This document shows positions 53,046 through 61,574 of a stretch of DNA of 64,000 nt, piece by piece. How positions within the stretch are numbered: the stretch's first letter is position 1; every line of letters begins with the position of its first letter. The translations under genes were made by a program, and so were the position numbers. The stretch comes from an uncultured Clostridia bacterium (GTDB taxonomy: Bacteria > Bacillota > Clostridia > TANB77 > CAG-508), in assembly GCA_944386675.1 (NCBI GenBank), contig CALXBY010000001.1, forward strand, positions 1 through 64,000. The letters run 5' to 3'. The notes beneath the pieces were generated by a model. That model saw nothing but the letters and a program-made list of their open reading frames with translations, was not told the origin of the DNA and did no database searches.

Positions 53046-53987
53046 ATGGAGAAAATATCTGTAATTATATCTTGTTACAATGAAGAAGAAAGTGTACCTT
53101 TATTTTATGAGGAAATGGAAAGAGTAAGAAAAGAAGACTTTGAAGGTATTGATTTTGAATATATTTTTGTAAATGATGGTTCAAAAGATAAAACATTAGA
53201 AGAAATAAAAGAATTAAGAAAAAAAGATACCAAAGTAAGATATATATCTTTTTCAAGAAATTTTGGAAAAGAAGCTGCTATGCTTGCAGGTTTAGAACAT
53301 GCAGAAGGAGATTATATTACCTTAATGGATGCAGACCTACAAGATCCTCCAGCTTTATTAAGACAAATGTATGATATAATAAAAAATGAAGGATATGATT
53401 GCGTAGGAACTAGAAGAGTTACAAGAAAGGGAGAACCACCAATTAGAAGTTTTTTTGCAAGAATTTTCTATAAATTAATTAATAAAATGTCAAATGTAGA
53501 AATGGTAGATGGTGCAAGAGATTATCGATTAATGACGAAACAAATGGTAGATGCAATTGTTTCTATGAAGGAATATAATCGCTATTCAAAAGGTATTTTT
53601 AGTTTTGTAGGTTTTAAAACCAAATGGCTAGAATATGAGAATATCGAAAGAGTTGCAGGAGAAACCAAATGGTCATTTTGGAAATTGTTTAAATATGCTA
53701 TAGAAGGTATTACTGCTTTTTCAACAACTCCATTAATTATATCTTCTGTAATAGGATTATTATTTTGTTTAGTAGCATTTATATTAATATTGTTTATCAT
53801 TATAAGAACACTTGCATATGGAGATCCAACTTCTGGATGGCCATCAATGATATGTGTGATATTCTTTGTTAGTGGTATACAATTATTCTCATTAGGCATT
53901 ATTGGACAATATTTATCAAAAACCTATTTAGAAGTAAAAAATAGACCTATTTATATTGTAAAAGAAACAGAAAAAGATGAAAAATAA
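53046..53987 (+). CDS. GtrB/DPM1-like polyprenyl-phosphate glycosyltransferase
   Basis: A 313-residue enzyme that loads a sugar onto polyprenyl phosphate at the inner face. GT-A domain: ISVIISCYNEEESVPLFYEE, FEYIFVNDGSKDKTLEEI, YITLMDADLQDPPALLRQMY (catalytic DADLQDPP) and GARDYRLMTKQMVDAI. Two C-terminal membrane segments follow (PLIISSVIGLLFCLVAFILI; MICVIFFVSGIQLFSLGIIG) and the family-typical end GQYLSKTYLEVKNRPIYIV. With the GtrA gene it can provide the lipid-linked sugar for the GT-C-like enzymes upstream. A terminator follows. Confidence 0.92.
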   Translation: MEKISVIISCYNEEESVPLFYEEMERVRKEDFEGIDFEYIFVNDGSKDKTLEEIKELRKKDTKVRYISFSRNFGKEAAMLAGLEHAEGDYITLMDADLQDPPALLRQMYDIIKNEGYDCVGTRRVTRKGEPPIRSFFARIFYKLINKMSNVEMVDGARDYRLMTKQMVDAIVSMKEYNRYSKGIFSFVGFKTKWLEYENIERVAGETKWSFWKLFKYAIEGITAFSTTPLIISSVIGLLFCLVAFILILFIIIRTLAYGDPTSGWPSMICVIFFVSGIQLFSLGIIGQYLSKTYLEVKNRPIYIVKETEKDEK

Positions 53988-54010
53988 TTGAGCATGTTGA
54001 TTTCTATAGA

Positions 54011-54038
54011 AAGTACAAGAAAAGTCTTGTACTTTTTT
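54011..54038 (+). terminator. Intrinsic terminator before the rhamnose genes
   Basis: AAGTACAAG pairs with CTTGTACTT around a 6-base loop, followed by TTTT. Confidence 0.88.
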
Positions 54039-54094
54039 GTTTTAAATGATATGATATATACGATTTTTATTAGGAAATTAGGAGGAAAATAATC

Positions 54095-54973
54095 ATGAAA
54101 ATATTAATAACAGGAGCAAACGGAATGCTTGCAAGTTCCGTTAAAAAAAGATTAGCAGATGGAAAAAATGAACTAATTTGCACAGATGTATCAGACTTAG
54201 ATATAACCGATTTAGAAGCCGTAAAAAATAAAGTGGCAGAAATAAAACCAGAATACATTATAAATTGTGCAGCTTATACAGCTGTAGATAAAGCAGAAGA
54301 TAATTATGACATAGCTGATAAAATTAATGGAGACGGACCAAAAAATTTAGCAATAGCAGCTAAAAATGAAGGAGCAACATTAATCCATATTAGTACAGAT
54401 TATGTATTTAATGGTGAATTAGATGTATCAAAAGCCTACTGTGAAGAAGATGAGGTAGGACCTGTAACAGTTTATGGAAAAACAAAATTACATGGTGAAC
54501 AAGGTGTACAAGAAAATACAGACAAATATTATATTTTTAGAACAGCATGGTTATATGGAGATGGAAATAATTTTGTTAGAACAATGCTAAAATTAGGAAA
54601 AACAAAAGAAGAGTTAAATGTTGTATCAGACCAACATGGAAGCCCAACATATGCGGAAGATTTAGCAAATATTATTGCAGAAGCTATCGAAAAGAAAATA
54701 CCATATGGTATTTATCATACGACAAATCAAGAATTTACAACATGGTATGATTTTACAAAGAAAATATTTGAATTAGCAAACATTTCTTGCAAAGTAAATC
54801 CAGTAACAACAGAAAAATATATTGAATTAATGAATATAAAACAAGCAAAAAGACCAAAAAATTCTCAATTATCAAAGGAGAAAATCTTATCACAAGGAAT
54901 TTCTATTCCTAATTGGGAAGATGGATTAAAAAGATATTTAGAAGTAGAATTAAGTGAAGAAGAGTTAAGATAA
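54095..54973 (+). CDS. rfbD: dTDP-4-dehydrorhamnose reductase
   Basis: Last step of dTDP-L-rhamnose synthesis, NAD(P)H-dependent. The 292-residue short-chain dehydrogenase fold starts with ILITGANGMLASSVKKRL. It has NCAAYTAVDKAEDN, HISTDYVFNG and the catalytic VYGKTKLHGE (Tyr-x-x-x-Lys), then IFRTAWLYGDGNNF. All four rhamnose genes follow each other in the order D-A-C-B on one strand. It starts behind TTAGGAGG. The product is needed by the glycosyltransferases of this region. Confidence 0.96.
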   Translation: MKILITGANGMLASSVKKRLADGKNELICTDVSDLDITDLEAVKNKVAEIKPEYIINCAAYTAVDKAEDNYDIADKINGDGPKNLAIAAKNEGATLIHISTDYVFNGELDVSKAYCEEDEVGPVTVYGKTKLHGEQGVQENTDKYYIFRTAWLYGDGNNFVRTMLKLGKTKEELNVVSDQHGSPTYAEDLANIIAEAIEKKIPYGIYHTTNQEFTTWYDFTKKIFELANISCKVNPVTTEKYIELMNIKQAKRPKNSQLSKEKILSQGISIPNWEDGLKRYLEVELSEEELR

Positions 54974-54999
54974 CATATCGATTAAAGGAGGAATAAAAA

Positions 55000-55884
55000 A
55001 TGAAAAATAGAAAAGGAATTATTTTAGCTGGAGGAAGTGGAACGAGATTATATCCATTAACCCTTGCCATATCAAAACAAATTATGCCAGTATATGATAA
55101 ACCAATGATATATTATCCACTTTCTGTTTTAATGTTAGCAAATATTAAAGAAATATTAATTATATCTACCCCAAGAGATATAGAAATTTTTAAAGAATTA
55201 CTAGGAGACGGTTCTCAATGGGGAATGCATTTTGAATATGCCATTCAAGAAAAACCAAGAGGACTTGCAGATGCATTTATAGTAGGAAAAGAATTTATAG
55301 GACAAGATGATGTGGCAATGATATTAGGAGACAATATTTTCTTTGGACAAAGTCTTACAAGCAAATTAGAGAAAGTATCAGCAGCACATGATGTAGCTAC
55401 TATATTTGGATATCCAGTAAATGACCCTAGAGCTTATGGAGTTGTTGAAATGGATGAAGAAGGAAATGCTATATCTATAGAAGAAAAACCATCTGAACCA
55501 AAGTCAAATTTATGTGTCCCAGGACTATATTTTTATCCTAATGATGTGGTAGAAATTGCTCAAAATATAAAACCATCAGCAAGAGGAGAAATAGAAATTA
55601 CTTCTGTAAATGAAGAATATATGAAGAGAAAACAATTAAAAGTTGAAAAATTAGGAAGAGGTTTAGCTTGGTTTGATACAGGTACACATGCAGACCTATT
55701 AGAAGCAGCGGATTTCGTAAGAACAATAGAAAATAGACAAGGAATGCAAGTTTCATGTCCAGAAGAAATTGCATATAGGAAAAAATGGATAGATAAAGAA
55801 AAACTTTTAGAAATTTTAAAACCATATTTAAAAACAAATTATGGAAAATATTTAAAAAATCTAGCAGAAGGAAAGATATATTAA
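55000..55884 (+). CDS. rfbA: Glucose-1-phosphate thymidylyltransferase
   Basis: First step of dTDP-L-rhamnose synthesis: glucose 1-phosphate and dTTP to dTDP-glucose. 294 residues. The nucleotide-binding start [20 protein letters not shown], then [52 protein letters not shown] and the catalytic-loop end [18 protein letters not shown] are all canonical. It is 26 bases after rfbD, behind AAAGGAGG. Confidence 0.97.
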   Translation: MKNRKGIILAGGSGTRLYPLTLAISKQIMPVYDKPMIYYPLSVLMLANIKEILIISTPRDIEIFKELLGDGSQWGMHFEYAIQEKPRGLADAFIVGKEFIGQDDVAMILGDNIFFGQSLTSKLEKVSAAHDVATIFGYPVNDPRAYGVVEMDEEGNAISIEEKPSEPKSNLCVPGLYFYPNDVVEIAQNIKPSARGEIEITSVNEEYMKRKQLKVEKLGRGLAWFDTGTHADLLEAADFVRTIENRQGMQVSCPEEIAYRKKWIDKEKLLEILKPYLKTNYGKYLKNLAEGKIY

Positions 55885-55968
55885 ACATAATGTATCTAAA
55901 CAATTAAATATTAACAAGTTTACAATTTTGGAGTTATTAAAATTTATTAGATTTGTTCGGAAAGGAAT

Positions 55969-56559
55969 ATGAGTAAGATGGGAAAATTTAAAAAAATTGA
56001 GACATCTATAAAAGATGTATATATTATTGAACCAACAGTATTTGGTGATAACAGAGGATATTTTATGGAAACATATAGTGACGCAGAATTTGCAGAAATT
56101 GGATTACATTATCACTTTGTACAAGACAATCAATCAAAATCTAGAAAAGGTGTTTTAAGAGGTTTACACTTCCAAAAAGAAAATACACAAGCAAAATTAG
56201 TTAGATGTATCAAAGGAGAAGTATTTGATGTAGCAGTAGATTTAAGACCTGGAAGTGAAACCTATGGTAAATGGGAAGGTGTTATTCTTTCTGAAGAAAA
56301 TAAAAAAATGTTTATGATACCAAGAGGATTTGCACATGGATTTTTAGTATTATCAGATGAGGCAGAATTTACCTATAAATGTGATGATATATATAACCAT
56401 GAAGCAGAAGGTGGCTTAGCTTGGAATGATAAAGATGTGAATATCAATTGGCCTTTAGGAGATATGAAGCAAGAAGATTTATTAACATCAGAAAAAGATG
56501 CAAAATGGCCTTCTTTAAAGGAATTAAGTAAAACAGATTTATTCAAAAACTTAAAGTAA
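55969..56559 (+). CDS. rfbC: dTDP-4-dehydrorhamnose 3,5-epimerase
   Basis: Third step of the pathway: double epimerisation of dTDP-4-keto-6-deoxyglucose. A 196-residue cupin-fold protein with NRGYFMETYSDAEFAEIG, the active-site QDNQSKSRKGVLRGLHFQKE (catalytic His), AVDLRPGSETYGKWEGV and the catalytic Tyr region EFTYKCDDIYNHEAEGG. The 84-base gap after rfbA holds an AT-rich spacer and GGAAAGGA in front of ATG 55969. Confidence 0.96.
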   Translation: MSKMGKFKKIETSIKDVYIIEPTVFGDNRGYFMETYSDAEFAEIGLHYHFVQDNQSKSRKGVLRGLHFQKENTQAKLVRCIKGEVFDVAVDLRPGSETYGKWEGVILSEENKKMFMIPRGFAHGFLVLSDEAEFTYKCDDIYNHEAEGGLAWNDKDVNINWPLGDMKQEDLLTSEKDAKWPSLKELSKTDLFKNLK

Positions 56560-56618
56560 AATAGATGAAATGGCAATGAAATATATTGATAAAAAAATAA
56601 AGTAAGGGAGAGAAAAAA

Positions 56619-57587
56619 ATGAGTAACAATATATTAGTAACAGGAGCAGCTGGATTTATAGGAGCAAACTTTGCAGAATATTTTGTAAATAAACATCCAG
56701 ATTATCATGTAGTTGTATTAGACAAACTAACTTATGCAGGAAATATGGATAACTTAAAAAAAGTAATGGATAAAATTACTTTTGAAAAAGGAGACATTTG
56801 TGATTTTGAATTTGTAACAGATTTATTCAAAAAATATGATATTAATGGTGTCATCCATTTTGCAGCAGAATCACATGTAGATAATAGTATTAAAACACCA
56901 TTTATTTTTACACAAACTAATGTATTAGGAACACATACACTTTTAGAAGTAGCAAAACAGGTATGGGGAGAAGGAAGTACAAATAAGTTTGTTCATATAT
57001 CAACAGATGAAGTATATGGAACATTAGGAGAAGAAGGATATTTTACAGAAAAATCACCAATACAACCAAATAGTCCATATTCAGCATCAAAAGCAAGTTC
57101 AGATTTAATTGCTTTAGCATATCATGAAACTTATAAAATGAATGTAACTGTAACAAACTGTTCTAATAATTATGGACCATATCAGCATAATGAAAAATTA
57201 ATTCCACATATGATTAAATTGGCTTTAAAAGATGAAAAATTACCTGTATATGGAACAGGAAAAAATATCAGAGATTGGTTATATGTAGAAGATCATTGTG
57301 AAGCAATTGACTTAGTATTCCATAATGGAAAAGCAGGAGAAAGATACAACATTGGTGGACATAATGAAAAAAGAAATATTGAAATTGTTAAATTAATCTT
57401 AAAAAGATTAGATAAACCAGAATCATTAATTGAATTTGTTGAAGATAGAAAAGGTCATGACTATAGATATGCAATAGATCCTACTAAAATAAAAAATGAA
57501 TTAGGTTGGTACCCAAAAACAAAATTTGAAGATGGAATTGTAAAAACTATTGATTGGTATTTAGAAAATCCAGAATGGTTAAAATAA
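56619..57587 (+). CDS. rfbB: dTDP-glucose 4,6-dehydratase
   Basis: Second step of the pathway, NAD+-dependent. The 322-residue extended SDR has ILVTGAAGFIGANFAEYFV, HFAAESHVDNSI, HISTDEVYGTLGEEGYF (catalytic Asp-Glu), SPYSASKASSDLIALAYH (Tyr-x-x-x-Lys) and NNYGPYQHNEKLIPHMI. It follows rfbC by 59 bases with AAGGGAG before the start. A membrane protein and a glycosyltransferase follow directly. Confidence 0.97.
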   Translation: MSNNILVTGAAGFIGANFAEYFVNKHPDYHVVVLDKLTYAGNMDNLKKVMDKITFEKGDICDFEFVTDLFKKYDINGVIHFAAESHVDNSIKTPFIFTQTNVLGTHTLLEVAKQVWGEGSTNKFVHISTDEVYGTLGEEGYFTEKSPIQPNSPYSASKASSDLIALAYHETYKMNVTVTNCSNNYGPYQHNEKLIPHMIKLALKDEKLPVYGTGKNIRDWLYVEDHCEAIDLVFHNGKAGERYNIGGHNEKRNIEIVKLILKRLDKPESLIEFVEDRKGHDYRYAIDPTKIKNELGWYPKTKFEDGIVKTIDWYLENPEWLK

Positions 57588-57625
57588 TTCAATATATTTT
57601 ATATGAGGAAAGGAAAAAATATAAA

Positions 57626-58954
57626 ATGAAAACAAAAGAGGGCTTAAAAAAGACCGGCTCATATGTAATATTATTTTTTATCATGATACTGGTTTTTTGT
57701 ATAGCAATGATTATAGCATATGCATTACCAAATGATAAGATTCAATTTCATATTAAAGAATCTAGAGATGTTTTATCAAAAAATATAGAAGAACCTTTCT
57801 TTATGAATTATGTAAAAAGTGGTAAATTGGATACATTTACAGATTTATTAATCTTAAATACGGCTATGAATAAAGGAATGTCAGAAGATGAAAGTATTTT
57901 TGTTAAGGCTTTTGAAAACTCAAGATATTCTGAAGATTATGTTAGCCAATATGATTTATTAAATAAATCAATAGAAAATGAAGATTTATATAATAATGCA
58001 GAATATGCAAGATATTGGCATGGTATCCAAACAATTGTAAGACCATTATTAATGTTTTTTAATTATGAAGAAATTCGTTACTTATTTATGATAGTTATGT
58101 TTATGTTATTAATAGGAGCTACCATTCTGATATATAAAAATTTAAGTATTATGCATGCATTATGTTTTATATTTTCAATGTTAGCAATCAATTTCTTTAT
58201 AATACCAATGTCTCTACAATTTACAAGTGTTTTTGCAATTATGCTTATAGCTGTTATAATAATTAATATTTTATATAAAGTAAAAAAGGAAAAATATTTA
58301 CCATATATGTTTTTTATTATGGGAGGTGTTACAAACTTTTTTGACTTGTTGACAGTACCATTAATTACACTAGGAATTCCTTTAATAGTTGTTATTTTGT
58401 TAAGAAATAAAAATAACTGTGACATAAAGAAGACAATTATTGAATTAATAAAATTATCTATGTTTTGGGCAATTTCCTATATTTTAGCATTTTTTGCAAA
58501 ATGGGTAATTGCATCTTGCATATTACAAAAAGACATAATTACAAATGCTTTGGAACAAATATTATTCAGGACAAATGGTTCAGATAAATATCCTGCAACA
58601 AGATTAGGAGCAATAAGTATAAATATAGAATATTTGAATAATGCAGTATTGTTATTGTTCGGAATATTAATTGTATTTATATGGATAATAGCACTTGTTA
58701 AGAGAAGAAAAAAAATAAAAGATATGAAAAAAGCAATTCCATTAATAATATTGGCAATATATCCATATATATGGTATGCAGTTATTGCTGGACATTCAAC
58801 TGTTCATGCATTTTTTACATATAGAGCGCAGGCTATTATGATATTTGGGATTTTATGTGCTATGTTAGAAACGATTCAATTGCAGCAACCTACGAAATTA
58901 TTAAAGAAGGAGATTAAATATGGAAAAAATAGCAGTCTTAATTCCATGCTATAA
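57626..58954 (+). CDS. Multi-pass membrane protein, GT-C- or polymerase-like
   Basis: A 442-residue protein I cannot assign to a named family. A first membrane segment (VILFFIMILVFCIAMIIAYA) is followed by an outside loop of about 110 residues with EEPFFMNYVKSGKLDTFTDL and EYARYWHGIQTIVRPLLMFF, then about 8 more segments. This loop-then-bundle layout is shared with glycan polymerases and GT-C transferases. Start ATG 57626 follows GGAAAGGA; the longer frame from 57554 overlaps rfbB. It overlaps the next glycosyltransferase gene by 35 bases, so the two are translated together and may act on one lipid-linked sugar. Confidence 0.6.
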   Translation: MKTKEGLKKTGSYVILFFIMILVFCIAMIIAYALPNDKIQFHIKESRDVLSKNIEEPFFMNYVKSGKLDTFTDLLILNTAMNKGMSEDESIFVKAFENSRYSEDYVSQYDLLNKSIENEDLYNNAEYARYWHGIQTIVRPLLMFFNYEEIRYLFMIVMFMLLIGATILIYKNLSIMHALCFIFSMLAINFFIIPMSLQFTSVFAIMLIAVIIINILYKVKKEKYLPYMFFIMGGVTNFFDLLTVPLITLGIPLIVVILLRNKNNCDIKKTIIELIKLSMFWAISYILAFFAKWVIASCILQKDIITNALEQILFRTNGSDKYPATRLGAISINIEYLNNAVLLLFGILIVFIWIIALVKRRKKIKDMKKAIPLIILAIYPYIWYAVIAGHSTVHAFFTYRAQAIMIFGILCAMLETIQLQQPTKLLKKEIKYGKNSSLNSML

Positions 58955-59864
58955 TGAAGAAATAACAATAGAAAAGGTAGTAAAAGATTTTAAAAAAGAA
59001 CTACCAGATGCAGATATTTATGTTTATGATAACAATTCTAAAGATAAAACAGCTAAGATTGCTAAAAAAGCGGGAGCAATTGTAAGAAAAGAAAATAGAC
59101 AGGGAAAAGGAAACGTTGTTAGAACAATGTTTAGAGATATTGATGCAGATATTTATGTTATGGTAGATGGAGATAATACATATCCAGCTGAGTTTGTACA
59201 TAAATTAATTGAACCAATTAGGAACAATGAAGTAGATATGACAACTGGAGATAGATTATCAAATGGGACTTACCAGCAAGAAGTAAAGAAAAATTTTCAT
59301 GAATTTGGAAATAGTTTGGTAAGAAATTCTATTAATTTATTATTTAATTGTAAACTAGTAGATATAATGACAGGATATAGAGCTTTTAATAAAATGTTTG
59401 TAAAAAATATGCCAGTGATGAGTCCAAAATTTGAATTAGAAACAGAAATGACATTATTTGCTTTAGATAAAAAATATAGAATTAAAGAAATTCCAATTGT
59501 ATTTAGAGAAAGACCTGATGGTAGTGAGTCTAAAATTAATACAGTTTCAGATGGAATAAAAGTTATAAAGACTATTATTAAAATGTTTAGAGACCATAAG
59601 CCATTAAGATTTTTTTCAATTATAGCTTTCATTCTTTTGATAATAGGCCTAGTTGTAGGAATACCTGTTATTGTTGAATTCTATAAAACAGGTTATATTA
59701 CCAAAATGCCATCTGCAATTTTAGCTACAGGAATTGTAACATTAGCTGTTATTGCTCTGCAATGTGGACTTATTTTACATACTATTGTAAAACAACATAG
59801 GGAAAATTATGAGTTGAATTTATTACGATATAAACAACTTGAAGAGTTAAAAAATAAGAATTAA
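58920..59864 (+). CDS. DPM1-like polyprenyl-phosphate glycosyltransferase
   Basis: A 314-residue enzyme loading a sugar onto polyprenyl phosphate: IAVLIPCYNEEITIEKVVKD, IYVYDNNSKDKTAKIAKKA, YVMVDGDNTYPAEFVHKLIE (the DGD metal motif) and IMTGYRAFNKMFVKNMP, then two C-terminal membrane segments (FFSIIAFILLIIGLVVGIPV; ILATGIVTLAVIALQCGLIL). It starts within the preceding gene, behind AAGGAGA. It closes the glycan cluster; a terminator follows at once. Confidence 0.9.
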   Translation: MEKIAVLIPCYNEEITIEKVVKDFKKELPDADIYVYDNNSKDKTAKIAKKAGAIVRKENRQGKGNVVRTMFRDIDADIYVMVDGDNTYPAEFVHKLIEPIRNNEVDMTTGDRLSNGTYQQEVKKNFHEFGNSLVRNSINLLFNCKLVDIMTGYRAFNKMFVKNMPVMSPKFELETEMTLFALDKKYRIKEIPIVFRERPDGSESKINTVSDGIKVIKTIIKMFRDHKPLRFFSIIAFILLIIGLVVGIPVIVEFYKTGYITKMPSAILATGIVTLAVIALQCGLILHTIVKQHRENYELNLLRYKQLEELKNKN

Positions 59865-59886
59865 AAGATGTTTGACATCTTTTTTT
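59864..59886 (+). terminator. Terminator at the end of the glycan region
   Basis: AAAGATGT pairs with ACATCTTT around a TTG loop, followed by TTTTC. A TTGACA at 59872-59877 inside it may act as a -35 for the next gene. Confidence 0.85.
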
Positions 59887-59965
59887 CTTTATGTTAGACT
59901 AAGTTAGAAGAAAAAAACTAGGAGAATGTTAATTTTACTATACGATAAAAAGAGGGGAAAAAATA

Positions 59966-61270
59966 TTGAATACAAAGGAAAAACTAATAAGAAGTAAAAA
60001 ACGAAATGTTAGATTATTCCCATTATATAAAATGGTATCATGGGATTTATTATTCTATTATCCAATTATATTTTTATTTTTAACACAAGTAAAAGGTTTT
60101 TCTGCAGCACAAGTATTATTTTCTGATGCTTTTTATACATTATCAAATACATTATGGCAAATACCGGTAACAAGGTTGGTTGATAGAGTAGGCAAGAAAA
60201 ATTCATTAATTGTTGGAAATATATTATATACATTAAGTATATTTTCAATGATTTTCATGCAAGAATATTATGAGTTACTAATTATTCAGTTTATATATGC
60301 TTTAGGATATTCTATAAAAGGAATTTGTGAAGCAAATATTTTATATGATTCATTACCAGGAAGCAATAAAAGAGGAAAAGTATTTTCTACTATAGACGGA
60401 AAATCCTCTTCTTATTTCTATATCTTTGAAGCAATTGCTTCTACAATTGCAGGTTTTACGTTTGTAATAAATGGATATATTCCAATGGTATTATGCTTTA
60501 TTTGTTGCACAACCGCAACGATTTTATCATTCAAATTCAGACATACAACAATTGTTCAAAATAAAGTAAAACCAATAAAATTTACAGAGTATATGGGACA
60601 ATTAAAAACATCTTTTGGCTATTTTCTAAAATCTAAAAGAATTCGTTCTTTAATTATGTTTAATGCTCTACTTATGGGAACAATAACAGGTATTGTAAAT
60701 TTAAGAAGTAGTATGTTAGAAGAAATACATGTACCAGAACAGTATTTTGGTGTTATATTTGCAATTTTACAAATTGTTGCAGCAATATCTACTAGAAATA
60801 CAGAAAAAATACAAGAAATTTTTAAGAATAAAACATTAGCTTGGCTAGGAATTCCTACTGTTGTATCATGTATCATGATTGGATTTATTGGACAAGACCA
60901 ATTATCAAAATCATCACTTATTTTAATTGTTGTGTTATTTGCAATTCAATATGCAATAAAAGGACCATATATAGGACTAATTACTAGATATTTAAATAAT
61001 TTTACAAATAGAAATATACGTCCAAAAATATCAGCATTACGATATTTAACAGCTAATTTAACTACAGCCATTATATCTTTGGCATGTTCAGGATTGTTGG
61101 CAGTAACATCTACAGCAAATACATTTATTATTATAGGATGTATTACAACAATAGGAATTATATTATTACTAGACTTTATGAGAGGAAAAGTAGGATTAAA
61201 ACCAGAAGAATATGGTGAAGAAGATATTCGATATAGTATCAATAGACCAGAAAAAACATATTACACTTAA
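59966..61270 (+). CDS. MFS transporter
   Basis: A 434-residue membrane protein with 12 predicted segments in two halves. The loop between segments 2 and 3, VTRLVDRVGKKNSLIVGNIL, is the MFS signature (D-R-x-G-K/R). The first half also has YALGYSIKGICEANILYDSL, and the central loop lies at ~190-215. The substrate cannot be read; relatives include drug and sugar exporters. The start is TTG at 59966 behind AGAGGGGA. It stands alone between the glycan region and the ABC-F gene. Confidence 0.87.
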   Translation: MNTKEKLIRSKKRNVRLFPLYKMVSWDLLFYYPIIFLFLTQVKGFSAAQVLFSDAFYTLSNTLWQIPVTRLVDRVGKKNSLIVGNILYTLSIFSMIFMQEYYELLIIQFIYALGYSIKGICEANILYDSLPGSNKRGKVFSTIDGKSSSYFYIFEAIASTIAGFTFVINGYIPMVLCFICCTTATILSFKFRHTTIVQNKVKPIKFTEYMGQLKTSFGYFLKSKRIRSLIMFNALLMGTITGIVNLRSSMLEEIHVPEQYFGVIFAILQIVAAISTRNTEKIQEIFKNKTLAWLGIPTVVSCIMIGFIGQDQLSKSSLILIVVLFAIQYAIKGPYIGLITRYLNNFTNRNIRPKISALRYLTANLTTAIISLACSGLLAVTSTANTFIIIGCITTIGIILLLDFMRGKVGLKPEEYGEEDIRYSINRPEKTYYT

Positions 61271-61317
61271 GTAGTAGCAAGTATTTTCAAAATGGATAAA
61301 TAAAAAATTAAAAATGA

Positions 61318-61346
61318 TTGAAAATCGTTAAAGTATATGATAAAAT
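61318..61346 (+). promoter_or_regulatory. Promoter of the ABC-F leader
   Basis: TTGAAA (61318-61323), 17-base spacer, TAAAAT (61341-61346). Transcription would begin near 61353 and give a leader of about 220 bases before the ABC-F start codon. Confidence 0.75.
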
Positions 61347-61354
61347 AATAGAAG

Positions 61355-61574
61355 ATTAAAAGAAAGGTTAAATTGGTGGAAAAATGATTATTAATAAACT
61401 AGAAAACAGAAAATAAAATATAATCATATTTTAGAATGGTTTATTAATAATGCAAATTTTTATATAATGATATAAAAACTATCAAATTTAACATTAGCAA
61501 ATGTAAATATAACAAGATATAAAATAAAAATATAATAAACGCTTTCTTTAATATGATTAAAGGAGGCGTTTTTT
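61355..61574 (+). promoter_or_regulatory. ABC-F attenuator: terminator that also hides the ribosome binding site
   Basis: The 304-base gene-free stretch 61271-61574 is taken up by this leader. At its end AACGCTTTCTTTAAT (61538-61552) pairs fully with ATTAAAGGAGGCGTT (61556-61570; two G-T pairs), then TTTT and the start ATG 61575. The right arm contains the AAAGGAGG of the gene, so one hairpin both terminates transcription and blocks translation. ATTAAAAGAAAGGTT at 61355-61369 can pair with the left arm instead and would free the site. A 10-codon frame (MIINKLENRK, 61384-61416) could be the sensing leader peptide. Confidence 0.75.
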